Shown here piece by piece: positions 23,580 through 35,422 of a stretch of DNA of 64,000 nucleotides. A program made the translations under genes and the position numbers. The notes below the pieces were generated by a model. It was not told the DNA's origin. It saw only the letters and a program-made list of their open reading frames with translations, and did no database searches. Location: contig JADNYV010000003.1 of NCBI GenBank assembly GCA_015501055.1, positions 248,001 through 312,000 of the forward strand, given 5' to 3'. Each line of letters starts with the position of its first letter. Position 1 is the first letter of the stretch. This DNA is from Mucidula mucida (taxonomy: Eukaryota > Basidiomycota > Agaricomycetes > Agaricales > Physalacriaceae).

Positions 23580-24192
23580 ATGTCGTCCCAGTCGCAGAAT
23601 TTTGTCTACCCGGTCGGTCCATCCCAGACGCCACAGGACCCCTCAGCGCCAGCGCCGCCGCAGTCGCGCCAGGCAGCAGAGGATGCTCGCAAGGACCGCA
23701 CGCTCGCCGAGTTCCTACTCATGCTCGACGACTATGATCCACTGGTGGCCATCTTCGCCGTCGTTCTCGCTCTGTATACTCAATGCGTCGCTTAGATCCC
23801 AAACGAGGTTACTGACTACTATCTGCAACGCGTCGGCTTTGAATGCGAGGATGTGCGGCTGTATGCCATTATGTCGTCCCACACTCACGCGTTGCTGACG
23901 GTGGACGTCTAGGAAACGCCTCCTCTCACTAGCCGCCCAGAAGTTTGTCTCTGACATCGCTGCCGACGCCTATCAGCATGCGCGAATACGCACCAATGCT
24001 CCAGGTGGTCGAGCACGCACGAACCAACCGCTCACCGGTCCCGGCTCCATCAAGGTTTGTACAACATATTTTCACCTACCATAGCCTGATATCGATTAGG
24101 ATCGGACGCGCACAACGCTCACAATGGATGATCTGAGTTCCGCACTCGCAGAATACGGCATCAATTCCAGGAAACCAGACTTTTACATGTAG
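23580..24192 (+). CDS. TAF10: TFIID/SAGA subunit TAF10
   Basis: A histone-fold subunit shared by TFIID and SAGA, the Pol II initiation and co-activator complexes. A Pro/Ala/Gln-rich leader (residues 1-40) is followed by [15 protein letters not shown], then after an intron [20 protein letters not shown]. After a second intron comes [21 protein letters not shown] last exon reads [20 protein letters not shown] and ends KPDFYM with the stop at 24190-24192. Each intron is 50-60 nt with good GT-AG ends. This is the full TAF10 histone fold, so the gene is intact. Ada1, its SAGA partner, is also in the window (8846-9960), but 14 kb away with many unrelated genes between. Confidence 0.93.
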
Positions 24193-24232
24193 CATATATA
24201 TTCTTCTCAGTGTCCATAAATACCTTACACTG

Positions 24233-26173
24233 TTACGGCCGTCCATCCATATCAGAGTCGTGCACCTCGTGGCTTGTTGTGTGCATCCCAAGATTCATGA
24301 CATCGAAAATGGAAACCCGGTGGTCCAACAAACCCCATTTTATCCACCAGTCTTCTGCCGCCTCGCGGGCATTGTACCCGAAAACGGCTGCAATCACTTC
24401 CCATTGCCCTAAAAGTTTACCTTCGTCCCAGTGCTCGTCTTGGGCGAGTGAGACGTTCAGGTCGACATCACGCTTGTCCCGTGCCTCGCCGGGAGGCATG
24501 GATAACACTGACGCTGTGCTGACCTCAGAGGCATGAACATAATGACACCGCTCTTGTCGCAAGTCCTGAAAACCATCAAGGAGTTGCGGTATTTGATCCC
24601 ATCGCGAAAGTCGTGAGAATAGTGTCCCAAGTACCACAGCGTCTTCCACAGCTAAACTCTGCCCATGTATAGTGAAGGGCTGTTGCACACTGAACGTCAA
24701 AAATGTTGTAAGATCGTAAGGACAACGTACAATGGTGGGATGTGCGGCTTCCGCCACAAGTACGATGCGACCGGTATCATCAACCCAGTCCTCGACATGT
24801 GTTTCTCGGTAATTGGATCTCAGGACATCAGGCGACAGAGAGAATACTCGTGTCATCCTTATGTTCCCGTCAATACAACACAAATAAAATATTGTAATCG
24901 CTTACATTGGATGGCACCCAGTGAAATCGATACTGCTTGTGGGTACAATTTCGCCCCACTCCCGCGTATCGTCGCGTTCTGCGTACTCAGCATGCCAATT
25001 CGCGTGAACACAGTATTCATTGCCTTTTCTCTGTACCAATTGATTAGTAACTTGAGCAACGCAACCACGAAGGCAGAAGATAAGACGTACAATGGGATAT
25101 CCTATAATTATGACTTCAGTCCAGAAATCGAAATCCGATCAGAACACCTACCAATCAACCATTTTCTATCCGACATCCATAGAGTGAATTGACCCTTTAG
25201 AAAGCGTCAATCCAAGATCTGACCGCATGCGATGATCTTTACAATCACACACCTTGGGTGAATCAACTCGTTTTCGGAGGTCAGGATCGTCCATGAGTTT
25301 CTCCGAAGGTACGACAATTCTACGCCACCCTAAAATGAGTATCGCTGTCGGTTGAGATAGAATAGAAAACTCACGTATAGACCGTCATATCGGATTCGCT
25401 ACAACCAAGTTTCGGTTCGCCAAAACTGTCCGCATTGACTATCTCCCTCATCATGCTTTTACTCCCATCCGCCCCGACTACAACGTCGGCGGTAAAGGTG
25501 GATCCGTCCGCGAATGTCAGAACGGGTCTATCATTGTCGTTCGGTGCTACCGAGGTCACTGTTGCACCGAACGTAATTTTTGTACCTGCTGATGTGGATA
25601 GCCTGTAGAGAATTTGATAGAGCTCATCCCACTGGAATCAGAAGTATCAGGTGATTAAGAATTGAGTGTGAGAGGAATGCGACGCACATGCATGGTACAA
25701 AAATCTCCACCAGCTTCGCGAAGGACATCCAACTGCCAGAGTAGATATCCCTGATGTTCATCAGTATCTACTGGGGAGAGTTGAGATCTATCACGCGACA
25801 CAGGCGGAGGCGACGTACAATGATAGAAGTCGCTTCGCCGAGTCTTCATGGCCATTTCAAGCTCCTGATCGAGGCCCCATTCGAGCAAGAGTTTTGTGAG
25901 ATTTGGAGGAACGCGAATCCCACCCGATCGCTGTGGGTCCACAGTTAGAAACAGCGAGAATTTGGAGCGGAACAGAAACGTACTTGCGGTTTAGCTTTAT
26001 CTCTTTCAAAAACATGGACTGTATGTCCATGGCGCGCCAACGAGTAAGCGCACGCAAGACCACCAATCCCTGTGAGAGAATGTTGTCAGATTTAAAGTCC
26101 TCTGGTATTGAAAGCACCCACCTCCTCCAACGACTGCAAAGGTGATTGACAACGGCGCCTGTCTGACTGACAT
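24233..26173 (-). CDS. FAD-dependent aromatic-ring monooxygenase (salicylate hydroxylase-like)
   Basis: A flavoprotein hydroxylase of the FAD_binding_3 type that uses NAD(P)H and O2. The N-terminus at 26173 reads ITFAVVGGG then, after an intron, IGGLACAYSLARHGHTVHVF, a complete Rossmann FAD motif GxGxxG. A second exon has SGGIRVPPNLTKLLLEWGLD. The DG motif is present as VVVGADGSKSMMREIV near 25440-25480. The C-terminal exon contains the third FAD contact, here GRIVLVAEAAHPTI (usual form GD.AH; Ala-Glu replaces Gly-Asp), then GQSLAVEDAVVLGTLFSRLS. About six introns. The Asp-to-Glu change in the GD motif is unusual but seen in some relatives. Substrate unknown; the neighbour COQ1 is not evidence for a ubiquinone role, since the sequence does not look like Coq6. 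Confidence 0.83.
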
Positions 26174-27150
26174 CTCTCGTGCTCAACACAAACTCTGGAA
26201 GGGAGATTTTAATGAGACTCGGTATCGCGGTGAGGAATCAAGAAGCGGCGCAAGTAGATGTACATCAACAATAGAACCTGCTGAGGCCGCAAAAGCCGAT
26301 GCCGACCACGAAAGCATGAATTACTTAAACAGGGCCAGAAGCACTTACATTTCAGGTCAGCAAAGGGAGAGGGAGACGTGGGGAGGGGTGAGGATGGACG
26401 TGCGAGGAAGAGAGATGCACTGCGTTGAAAGCGGAGGGTGTTATTAGAAATACGATGTTATCCGAACGATGCCATGCCGGTATCAATAGTGACGGGCAAA
26501 AGCTTGCATAGCTGAATGGAGTGAACAGAATGGATCAAAGGAAAATGTCTCGAAAAGACATGGATAAGTCCGAGTCTCCTTCTATACTCAGAAGAGGACG
26601 TATTCTCTTCGGCGAGTCAGTAACATAATCCGAACCGAGATTGTTCGCACCACAGAGATGAGTTCCCTTGCACCTTCAAGGCGCGGCCGTAGTGCTGATG
26701 TAGACCAGAGTTTCGCCGAGAAGTCAAGTATCTCATGGCCAATAGGTGTACGGTACACTCTTTTGCTTCGTGATGCCCGCGCCTTGATACGTTGAGGGAG
26801 GAAATATCATTCGTAAGATCCGACGAAAAGGACAACAACACGAAGCGTGATAACACCGCAGAGCATGTTGGCTAGAAGCAGTCTGAACAGATGATTGGAC
26901 ACAAAAGCTACAGTACTGGGAACACAATCAACAAATCAACGTCAGAAAGGAAAAGTCACTGCGACCATCACGTACCAAGGTCCAAACTGAATTCATGCCC
27001 ATGCGAGGGCCAGTGCTGCGGTCTGCCTGCTGGTGCCAAGGCAGGCAGAGAACTGGTTGTAAGCCGGAGCAAGGCCCAGCAATGATGCCAATTTCGGCGC
27101 CCTCCGGATCAGACGCGACGCTGAGAGCATCTTGCTCACTGTCGCCGACG
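26174..27150. other. Divergent intergenic region between the monooxygenase and COQ1
   Basis: Almost 1 kb between outward-facing starts. Open frames at 26142-26447 (plus), 26617-26856 (minus) and 26993-27253 (minus) have no recognisable product. An in-frame Met at 26995 would add 52 residues to COQ1, but that segment is not presequence-like, so I left it out of the gene. No repeats or RNA genes seen. Confidence 0.5.
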
Positions 27151-28717
27151 ATGAGCTCCCATCATCTCCGACATTCCATACCACGCAGCCCTCGGATATC
27201 CCGCCCTTCACAACTGCCATTGCCAAATAGTCATCGCTTCTTGTCGTCTGCAACTCAGTTCAACGCGTCGTCATTCTTTTGCTCAATATCGCGCGTATGG
27301 AAAAGACCTTTAATAGCACCAGTACGCCATTCATGTTGTTTTCTTTGGTGTGCTGCGTGATACATCTATAATTCAAGGCATCCCTTCCGTACTTTGGCCC
27401 TCCACGCTGTCGGCATACTGTCTTCCTCGAATTCGCGCGTCTGTCGTCGACAGCAACACGGACAGATCCTTTTCAACTCGTCGCGGAGCCGCTCTCCCAA
27501 GTGCGCCGCGCTCTCTTCAGCTTGCTCGGCTCATCCAACCAAAATCTGGACGCAATCGCAAAATATTACTTTCGCCAGCCGTCCAAGCAGCTCCGACCGC
27601 TCATTGTCCTTTTATTTGCCAAGGCCACCAACGGACTCGGTCAAGGCTGGAGCCAAAAGCTTTCCGAATCCGCCATCGACCTCGATCAACCTCTGTCACG
27701 CGCAGATGTCTTGACAGACTACAATCCGTCTATTTCCACCAAGACAGCACCCTTTTCATTGGAATGGGACCCACAGAATTGTATTCAATCAGAATTACTT
27801 CCGCCAGACGCGGACCTGATGGAATCTACCGACATCCTTCCAACTCAGAGACGTCTAGCCCAGATTGTCGAAATGATTCACGCCGCTTCCCTTCTACATG
27901 ACGACGTGATAGACCAGTCTCCGCTACGACGAGGAGCCGCGTCTGCGCCAGAGGCCTACGGCACCAAGTTATCAGTATTGGGTGGCAACTTCATCTTGGG
28001 CCGCGCTAGTGCTGCTCTCGCGCGCCTCGGTGATTCCGAAGTCGTGGAATTAATTGCTAGCATCATGTCCAATTTAGTAGAAGGTGAAATCTTGCAGATG
28101 CAGGAGGCGCCTGCTCCAAATCTGGCTTGGAGAGTGTATTTACAGAAAACATACATGAAAACGGCTAGTTTGATGGCCAAGGGCGCTCGCGGTGCCGTTG
28201 TCCTTGGAGGCTGCCAAGAAGGACAGATATACGGAGAAGTCGCATACGCATATGGGAGGAACCTAGGAATTGCTTTCCAGGTCAGTGGATTGCCCAAGGG
28301 CTACATCATGCTGATGGATTTCTATCACAGCTTGTGGATGACATTTTGGACTATGAAGCGGGAGAAGCAACGCTGGGGAAACCCGGGGGCGCGGACTTGC
28401 AACTGGGGCTCGCGACGGGTCCTGCGCTGTTCGCATGGGAAGAACATCCCGAAATTGGTCCTCTCATTGATAGAAAGTTCAAGGAATCGGGAGATGTTGA
28501 GAGGGTCAGTTTCGATCAGTCTGTTGAATCGATTCTCAAGCAGCTCATACGTTAGGCACGCGAACTCGTTCGTCGGTCATCGGGCGTTGAGCGGACTCGA
28601 AATCTTGCACTTGCTTATGCAAATCAAGCCAAAAAGGTTTTAGATCCTCTTCCCGACACCGACGCGAAGGCCGCGTTGGCAACATTGACGGACCGCGTGA
28701 TAAAACGGAAATCATGA
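27151..28717 (+). CDS. COQ1: Mitochondrial polyprenyl diphosphate synthase (ubiquinone side chain)
   Basis: Condenses isopentenyl units to the long prenyl tail of ubiquinone in the mitochondrial matrix. The start at 27151 gives an Arg/Ser-rich presequence (HLRHSIPRSPRISRPSQLPL). After an intron the mature protein runs from near DPFQLVAEPLSQVRRALF. The first aspartate-rich motif is HDDVIDQSPLRRG; upstream are KQLRPLIVLLFAKA and AQIVEMIHAASLL. GRASAALARLGDSEVVELIA and the KTYMKTASLMAKGARGAVVL helix follow. After an intron near 28280-28330 the second aspartate-rich motif LVDDILDYEAGEATLGKPGG is complete. The last exon, after an intron near 28504-28555, ends ALATLTDRVIKRKS with the stop at 28715-28717. 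All catalytic motifs are intact. It converges on nitrate reductase with a gap of 133 bp. Confidence 0.92.
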
Positions 28718-28850
28718 TATTCTGAATAATGGGTACAGTCATTTGTCTTGTAGTTGAGTGCATCTGTAATGATATCTGCATAGCATATTAGACTACTTAC
28801 TTCTTGTACTTCGATGGTACCTATCATCGCATCCCAGGCGGGTTCTTTTC

Positions 28851-31800
28851 TCAAAATACCACCACCCGCGCATCGACATTCCACCCCAGCTTTACCTAGA
28901 ATATCTTAAGCCATCAGCCTACAAGACAGACTTGCAACTCACCAATGCTGGCTTCACTGTAAGATTCACCATCGGGTCGGGTCCACAGACTAAAGCCAAT
29001 GCGTCTAGGGATGGCGGAGGAAGATGATCGGTCATGGTTTGCTCGTTCACCAATCCGCTAGAATACGGCCACCCGCGAGGCTTGGTGCGACCTGCATATA
29101 CGAATGAAGGCTGAAGGTTGTGGCGTGAGAGTCAAAGCTCACTTAAAACATGATGCAAACGCAAGCGACCGCTAGCCTTATCCGCAAGCATATCAAGTTC
29201 GTTGCGAAAAACTAACGATTGTTCAGATTCACTCACAAAATAACGATCATAACTCACTGATATCCTCTTCAGTTTTGTTTCCGTCGATAAGCCAGACCTC
29301 GGTGTTCTGGTCGTCCGGATCGTTGAAAATCGCGCGCAAGACTTGTATTATGGGTGTGATACCGCTCCCACCGCAGATCATTGCTAGTTTCGAGACACTC
29401 ATGTCTGCGCCTCGCCAGTAAGCTATACCTCGACCTCGCCAGACGAAAGAGCCCAAAGGACCTTTGAGCTCGATCTGGTCACCGATGCGCAGTTGATTGA
29501 GTTCGCTAGATGTAAACTGAGCCAACAATGAAACAGGAAGCTTGGATAGTACCCTACAGACTCATCTTCCCTCCCGACGGCCATTCCTGATTCGGAAGAT
29601 ACAACTTGATCAGGAGATCGACATGCCCATTTGCATCCAGCGTTGATACGGGCGTGTACGCTCTTTGGACCACTAGACTTTCGGTCGCGCCGTCCGGAGT
29701 GTTCATTCTTTTGACTCGCGCAAACAGATGTTGCCCAGTGGCCTATAGAACGGAGAATCAGTCAGCAACTTCAGAAACCTGCCGGTGTACTTGCGAGTCC
29801 CAGAGCTTGATCCTGACTTTCTAGATCGAATCGAAAGAGCTTCGTATCGTGAGAAACAACGTAGATGGCAGAAAGTGTGGCGGGCTTCCATTTGTTTCTT
29901 ATGAGAAAGTTGGTGGAAGGTTCAAGGCTGTCGATAGTTTCGACTGCTTGTGAATTTTCCGCGGCGCTCTGCACGAGTGTGCCAATGTGGAACCTAGTGT
30001 GTACCGTTAGATAGTCTCTAGGACTAATAGGGCCAAGACGTACTCCGCTAACTGTGACTTTGCTGCCGAAGAGTGTATCGCCATGAAATCCTCAGTCTAC
30101 GTACAGAGATGTGTTACATGGTTTTTGACCATTGAAATGACATACCGCATCTTCCCCCGCAACGAGAATGATAGAGTCTGCGCCACCAGGATGATCCTTG
30201 AGGAAGGTAGTAGTATCGTAGACTAGGGTTACGTCTTTTCAATGTATCCCTTTCAGGGAAACAATGTGTCATACCTTCTCCTTGAACTACGAACCACGGT
30301 TGTTCAGCATTGCGATGCGTCTGCAGCTGTTTGACGGTTATCGTGCGATCAACATGCGTTCCCTTCATGATAACTTCCTTGCCTTGAGGCTGCACGTGTG
30401 GAACAGAAGGTGCCTTGCGTCCGAATTTCGGCTTGAGAATATCTTGTCCCTCGTTTTTCAGGCGCTCCATCCATCCCCCCGATGCTGTGCCAGCCAACGT
30501 CGGGTGCTCAAAGCGAACCGTGTTGCCGTCGACGCGATGAATCGCAACACGAAACCACCAATTGCTTGAAGCAGTGTATGAGAATAAACTTGATATGATA
30601 GGAAGCTCGACGTACTTCATCATGGATAGCACATTCCAGTCTGCAAATAAATTAGGATTGACTACGACACTGCATGAATACAAGGTCATACACATATCTC
30701 TTGGTTGTAAAGCGAGTGCTTCGTCCATAGCTCGAACCATGACTGCTGAGATGTCTTTGAACTCTGATGTCGGAACCCAATATGTCCAGAAGCACCAGCA
30801 GAAGCATGTATCTCGTCCTGCAACCAAGGTGCCATATAAGGACTGATCGACCTGTATGATTTCACGACAAAGATCTTCCGGGCTGAGTGGATCCACAGAT
30901 CAATTCTGGCTTGAAGCGAAGAGGAAAGCATACTACGAACTACGTGATCTCAGCAAGTCTCCAGGTGTCGCCCTCGTCAAGCGATATTTCTACGCGTGTT
31001 ACTCGCCGACCACCACCGGAATACGCGTAGCCTTTGATGGCATAGGTAGACAAGGAAGTCACGTCCAACAATTCGTCGTGATCAGGTTGTGCGATAGCAG
31101 AATTGACGTTCAAGTCGTTGATAATGTACAATTGATTATGCCACCTACAGATGTGAAGGTCATCACGATTGACTTCGCTCGACTGCTAAGTACTCACCAT
31201 TTGTCCTCTTGTTTCGCTTGCTCAGGGGTGACCTGTGTCGGTAGCACCTTGTTATCATGGAACTGCGAGCGTGGTGAACAGTGTCCGCGTGTCGACGAGG
31301 ACTAGAATCCAACACGTACGTGCAAATAATGCTGAGATTCCTCATCTGAAACCTTGATCATTCTGAGCCATTTAACACTTCGCCCTCCAACTTGACCTGG
31401 TATAACGACACGAATAGGAAAGCCGTGGTCGGGTGTGAGAGGTAGACCGTTCATGGCCCAAGCTAGAAGCATTCCCCTCGATTTGTCACGAGCCCAGCTC
31501 AGTCGCTGGCTCGTACCGTAAGGTCCTTGCGGCAACGAGTCTCCACCTTCAAATATAACATGTTTTGGAAGCGCACCGAAGCCTGAAGATGTCGGTTTAG
31601 CGGCCTCCAGGACGTCAGCTAAGTAGACACCGGTGAACAAAGCCGTGGAGACCTAAAAATATATGGATGAGAACTGAGGCTTCTACGCCCAATCTTCAAT
31701 AAGTTCTCACTCCGGCTGCACCCCAGTTAAATCCAAGACCTTTCTGAACGATGTTCTGTTCCTTCCGACGATCTACGAATGTTCAACATGTCATTGACGG

Positions 31801-32458
31801 TTGGTATGTAATCAGAGAATGAACTTACTCCCTGCACAAACTAGGGTGATAGGTAAGGTCACAACTGGAAATTGTGATTGAAGCTCCCGGACAGATAGCT
31901 CCATAGACCTTGCTACAAGCCTGCAAGGACAAGTCGGTCAATCGTTGACTGGGTCATTCAATCACCTCACCCAACTACGGAGACCGTCCAATTGTCTAGC
32001 GTTGTACCTTCTATTCTTGGAACTGCGCCATGTGAACGGACGAAGAAGAGTTCCGTAGGTGTGACGAAGCCCTTGGTTTTGTCAGTATATGCCATTTATA
32101 TGGTATGCAAAGAGTGCTTACTGCGTTGAACAACGTGTGGAGCTTGGCCTCAGCATTCAGTGGATGCTATATATAAGGTTGTTACACTCAAGAATTGATG
32201 TCGATACAATCATACCTTGCCGGTTAGTCTGATAAGTCGTGGGTCTCTCTGCACCCATTCGTCGGGAGTGCCGACATCCCGTTTGTCATGCACATCAGAG
32301 GACATAACGGGCAGAAGACCACGAAGAATCCTTGGAACGTCACCTAATGCAGAAACGGCGTCAGCGACATCTGAAGGGCTATCCCTGGGGGTAGTCGGTG
32401 GACTTGTGAATGAGGAATCGGAAACACTGTCACTCTCTGAAGTCAAACTAGATGACAT
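28851..32458 (-). CDS. niaD/nar1: Assimilatory nitrate reductase [NAD(P)H]
   Basis: Reduces nitrate to nitrite in the cytosol; the first enzyme of nitrate assimilation. Domains run in the eukaryotic order. A Ser/Thr-rich N-terminus (32458) precedes the molybdenum-cofactor domain: [15 protein letters not shown], the Mo-ligand Cys in VCAGNRRKEQN split by an intron, and [19 protein letters not shown]. Next is the dimerisation region with [20 protein letters not shown]. The cytochrome b5 domain follows with both heme His ([12 protein letters not shown] and [10 protein letters not shown]). The FAD domain has QRAYTPVS. The NAD(P)H domain has [18 protein letters not shown] and VCGPDPM. The last exon gives [12 protein letters not shown] and stops at 28851. 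About a dozen short introns. Every cofactor motif I looked for is present. GATA motifs lie upstream, consistent with nitrogen control. Confidence 0.95.
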
Positions 32459-32702
32459 GTTTTACAGGGTGAGAGATTTCGGAGAATGGCAGGATGCGCA
32501 TTGGATCTTCGAACTTTATATGATAAGTCGCATCTGCGGACCCCCAATATTGGAGGGTACGTCAGTCGCTTCCTAACTTGTGGCAATGGTACCGAGCATC
32601 CGTTATCGACTTTTATAAAGTAACATGCAACTTTGTAAGGATCACGCCCTTTCAGATCGCAGCGTCAGCGTATGCTTCGCTCCACCACAGCTCAGTCGCC
32701 TC
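32459..32702 (-). promoter_or_regulatory. Short NRT2-nitrate reductase intergenic region with GATA motifs
   Basis: The 244-bp gap upstream of nitrate reductase contains GATAAG on the plus strand at 32522-32527 and GATAA on the minus strand (32603-32607). In fungi GATA factors of the AreA/Nit2 type bind such sites when preferred nitrogen is lacking. A TATA-like CTTTATAAAA on the minus strand (32611-32620) lies about 150 nt before the start codon. The motifs are seen; their function here is inferred. Single GATA words are frequent by chance. Confidence 0.45.
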
Positions 32703-34608
32703 TCACACGGGTGGCGAAGGAAAGAGTAGTAGTAAGACATTAATGCCAAGAGTGAGGGCACCAGAAATAAGCCAACCGGTACCATGAGAAGAACGGAATC
32801 GAAAGATCAAGGCAAAACTTGCATGAGGAGTAATCAGCTGGGAAAATACCCGAGTAAGAACTTACCAAATTCCGCCCAAATTACCAAACGCTCCGACGAT
32901 TCCAGTCCTGTATGAATACAAATAATGAGTCGAGGCAATCTCTGCACCATCAGAAAATGTGACGGACATGACACCGTTGTTGTGAACGTTGCAGTGCGGA
33001 ACAAGAGAGAAATTCGCGCCGTTCCCCATCCCACACGTTACCGCCATGAATACAATAAGAACCATCATGACTGTTAGATCTGAATGGGCAGATCCCTGAA
33101 GGAACTTGCCGAATGCAATCGTGAAGGCACCTTGCAAGATGCCTAAGAAAAGACAGAAATATTTTTTAGCATGGACGCCAAATCGTGCGTAAAGCAAGTC
33201 GGCAGCGAGGCCGCCTGATGGGCGCGTGACTATGTTCAGAAGCCCGAAGATGGAGGCAAGGTATCCAGCGTTGAGTTGACCGAGAGCAGGATGCGGACCA
33301 AGAATAACCTCTGCCAAAATAGAGTCTACTGCAAGTTCGAATCCAAAGGTGGTCATGCTGAAAATGATCAATTCAATGAAAGAAAGTTCATGAGAGAGAG
33401 TTCGCGTACTAGGCTAGAGCAGGAAGATAAGTCAGAGGATTGATCAGGATCTTTTTTGCACTCGCTTTTGTCAGCGATTCGTTGATGGCTATGTCGACTT
33501 CTGTCAAGATTGTACTGCCTTTCTCGACATTGGCAATAGAACCAGTCGCGGCATATCGAGGAGCTGGTAGCTCCATCGTGTTCAGGGCATTGTGTCTAGA
33601 GAAAACAGGTCTGATGGATCGTATGTAATCTCAAACTCAACAGACCTTCGAGACCATTTTCCGGAAGGATGGTCGGAACCAAATAGGAGGGTAATGCCAG
33701 CAACGAAGATCAAGACTGGGACTGGTACGACAACGAAGGCAACGCGCCAGGCTTTCGTGCCAATATGTCGCCGAAGATTCTCATATAAAGAGACCATTAT
33801 GGCATAACTGAGAAATGAGAATGAGACCAAGCAAGTAAGGGGAGAAAGATTATCACGTCGCTCCACCCCCAGCGTTACCCCAGCCGGCGACCAATGCATT
33901 TGCGGTCCCAACGACGTTCTGTAGATGATAAGAAAATGATAAATATCATTGACAAGGACACTGACCTTATCGAAAAAGACTGAAGTCCAAGCTAATATGT
34001 ACCGGTCACGTCAGACGGACCGGAACAGAAGTCGCGCGAAGCACTTGCCTTGACAAGGAACGAAGGTAGCTCCGAGGATACCAATGAAGAATCTCACAGC
34101 ATACAGGCCGCTTGCAGACGTGACGGTGCCAGCAAGACCCGATGGAATCGCCCCGAGAAGGAGTAGGACCACCATTACAATACGAGGGCCGAAACGATCT
34201 ACAGCAGGACCGACGAAGATGCGTACAACTAAGGTTGCAGTAAGCGCGACGATATTAGAGTTTGCGATTTGATTCGGGGTCAAATGGAGGTCGGCTCGTA
34301 TGGCTTCGGGAATAAGAGGCGGGAAGGCGAACCAACTGTTGACGATGCTAGGATTAACACTGAAGTCGGACTAGGCTGACACGATACCTGAGGAATGCTA
34401 CGAAAAAGCCTAACCAGGACAAATGCAGCGTCCTAGAATACGAGGACCGCAGATTGAATATCGGAAGCGTGTATGATTTGAGATTGACTGGATTGACAAT
34501 CGGTGCAGACCAGAGATGGGAGAGGGCGAATGAAGGCGGCTGTCGCATTGATAGCATTGATGGAGGTTCTTGGGGTGATTTTTGCGCGTTGATTTCAGGC
34601 ATTGTCAT
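32703..34608 (-). CDS. nrt2: High-affinity nitrate/nitrite transporter, NRT2/CrnA family (MFS)
   Basis: A plasma-membrane proton-coupled nitrate importer. The start at 34608 (MTMPEINAQ) is followed by [20 protein letters not shown] and the family text [20 protein letters not shown]. Next exons carry LRPTPNQ-like [20 protein letters not shown] and [20 protein letters not shown]. The nitrate signature [11 protein letters not shown] is intact at the exon end near 33860-33890. The second half has [20 protein letters not shown], the second signature region [17 protein letters not shown], and ends [18 protein letters not shown] with the stop at 32703. Several introns, including one between the halves near 33380-33640 that removes the central loop. 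It lies upstream of nitrate reductase on the same strand, 244 bp away. A decayed copy of its 3' part lies just behind it. Confidence 0.93.
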
Positions 34609-34864
34609 GCTCGTGGTTTGTATGAAGCTTTATACCTGCACGCAGAAACACCGTGAGAGTTAATGGCGAGATCTGGCCACGCCGCTATCGAGGGTCTGAT
34701 TGTACATAATGACTGCAGCGTGATGCGATTAGAGGAACTGTCAGAAAGCACTCAGCTCACCCCGTATTGTGAAGTGAGTCTGCCCTTGGCAAGTACCAGG
34801 TAAATGAGATATTTCTTTGGATCGCTTCGTTGTCCTACCACAACTGAAGGTAAAGCTTGACGCC

Positions 34865-35110
34865 AAGACTGGTTACCACAGATAAGCCAACCTGTACCAC
34901 GAGAAGAACGGAATCGAAAGGCCCAAGCGAATCTTGTATGAGGAGCCGTCAGCAGCTGAGAAAAATGGCCCGGGTTACGTAGAAGTTACCAGATCACACC
35001 CACATAGAAAAGTAATGTTAGAAGGACTGCCGTCAGGATGTAGTGCGGAACGAGAACCATTCGCGTCGTTACCTGGCATCTCATAAGCCGCTACTAACAA
35101 GATAAGGACT
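34865..35110 (-). pseudogene. Degraded 3' fragment of a second NRT2 nitrate transporter
   Basis: Bases from about 34865 to 34990 align by eye with the 3' end of the NRT2 gene (about 32755-32870). Shared words include AGATAAGCCAACC versus AAATAAGCCAACC, the exact run GAGAAGAACGGAATCGAAAG, and TGAGGAG. Past a deletion, 35030-35110 resembles 32980-33065: TGCGGAACgAGA, TTCGCGtCGTT, and a membrane segment reading LIVLILLVAAYE on the minus strand where the intact gene has [14 protein letters not shown]. The copy is internally deleted, with diverged splice sites and no usable reading frame. It is therefore a relic of a tandem transporter duplication, not a gene. The edges are approximate. Confidence 0.7.
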
Positions 35111-35422
35111 ATGAGGTATGCATTGTAAACGCCACTTCGAGAACTATACACTCTGTAATGCAGTTTCTTTCGCCGTTTCCGCGACGTGGCGATGTGAGTT
35201 CGGCCATGCCGGATATCTTGAATGGCGTCTCCGACCCTAAGCAGGTATTTCCGAGTATCAGCGTCCATGGCGTGTCACGGATAATGCCGCCACCAATGAG
35301 AGAAATCTATGTCCGCCGCCATGCAGCAACTGAGTGAAAGCAAGGGGAGAGCAGATCATCTGACTGATTGATGGCTGCAGTTACATTTAGATTTTGAATA
35401 CTTGAATAATAAATAAATAACA

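Noticed and set aside
24859..25192. Hydrophobic minus-strand frame (VLSSAFVVALLKLLINWY) read as a membrane anchor of the monooxygenase
   Set aside because: The correct exon frame here reads HAEYAERDDTREWGEIV; the hydrophobic frame covers an intron and a shifted exon.
26993..27253. Minus-strand 86-codon frame overlapping the COQ1 start
   Set aside because: Overlaps the presequence exon antisense, has no recognisable features and no support from splice signals.
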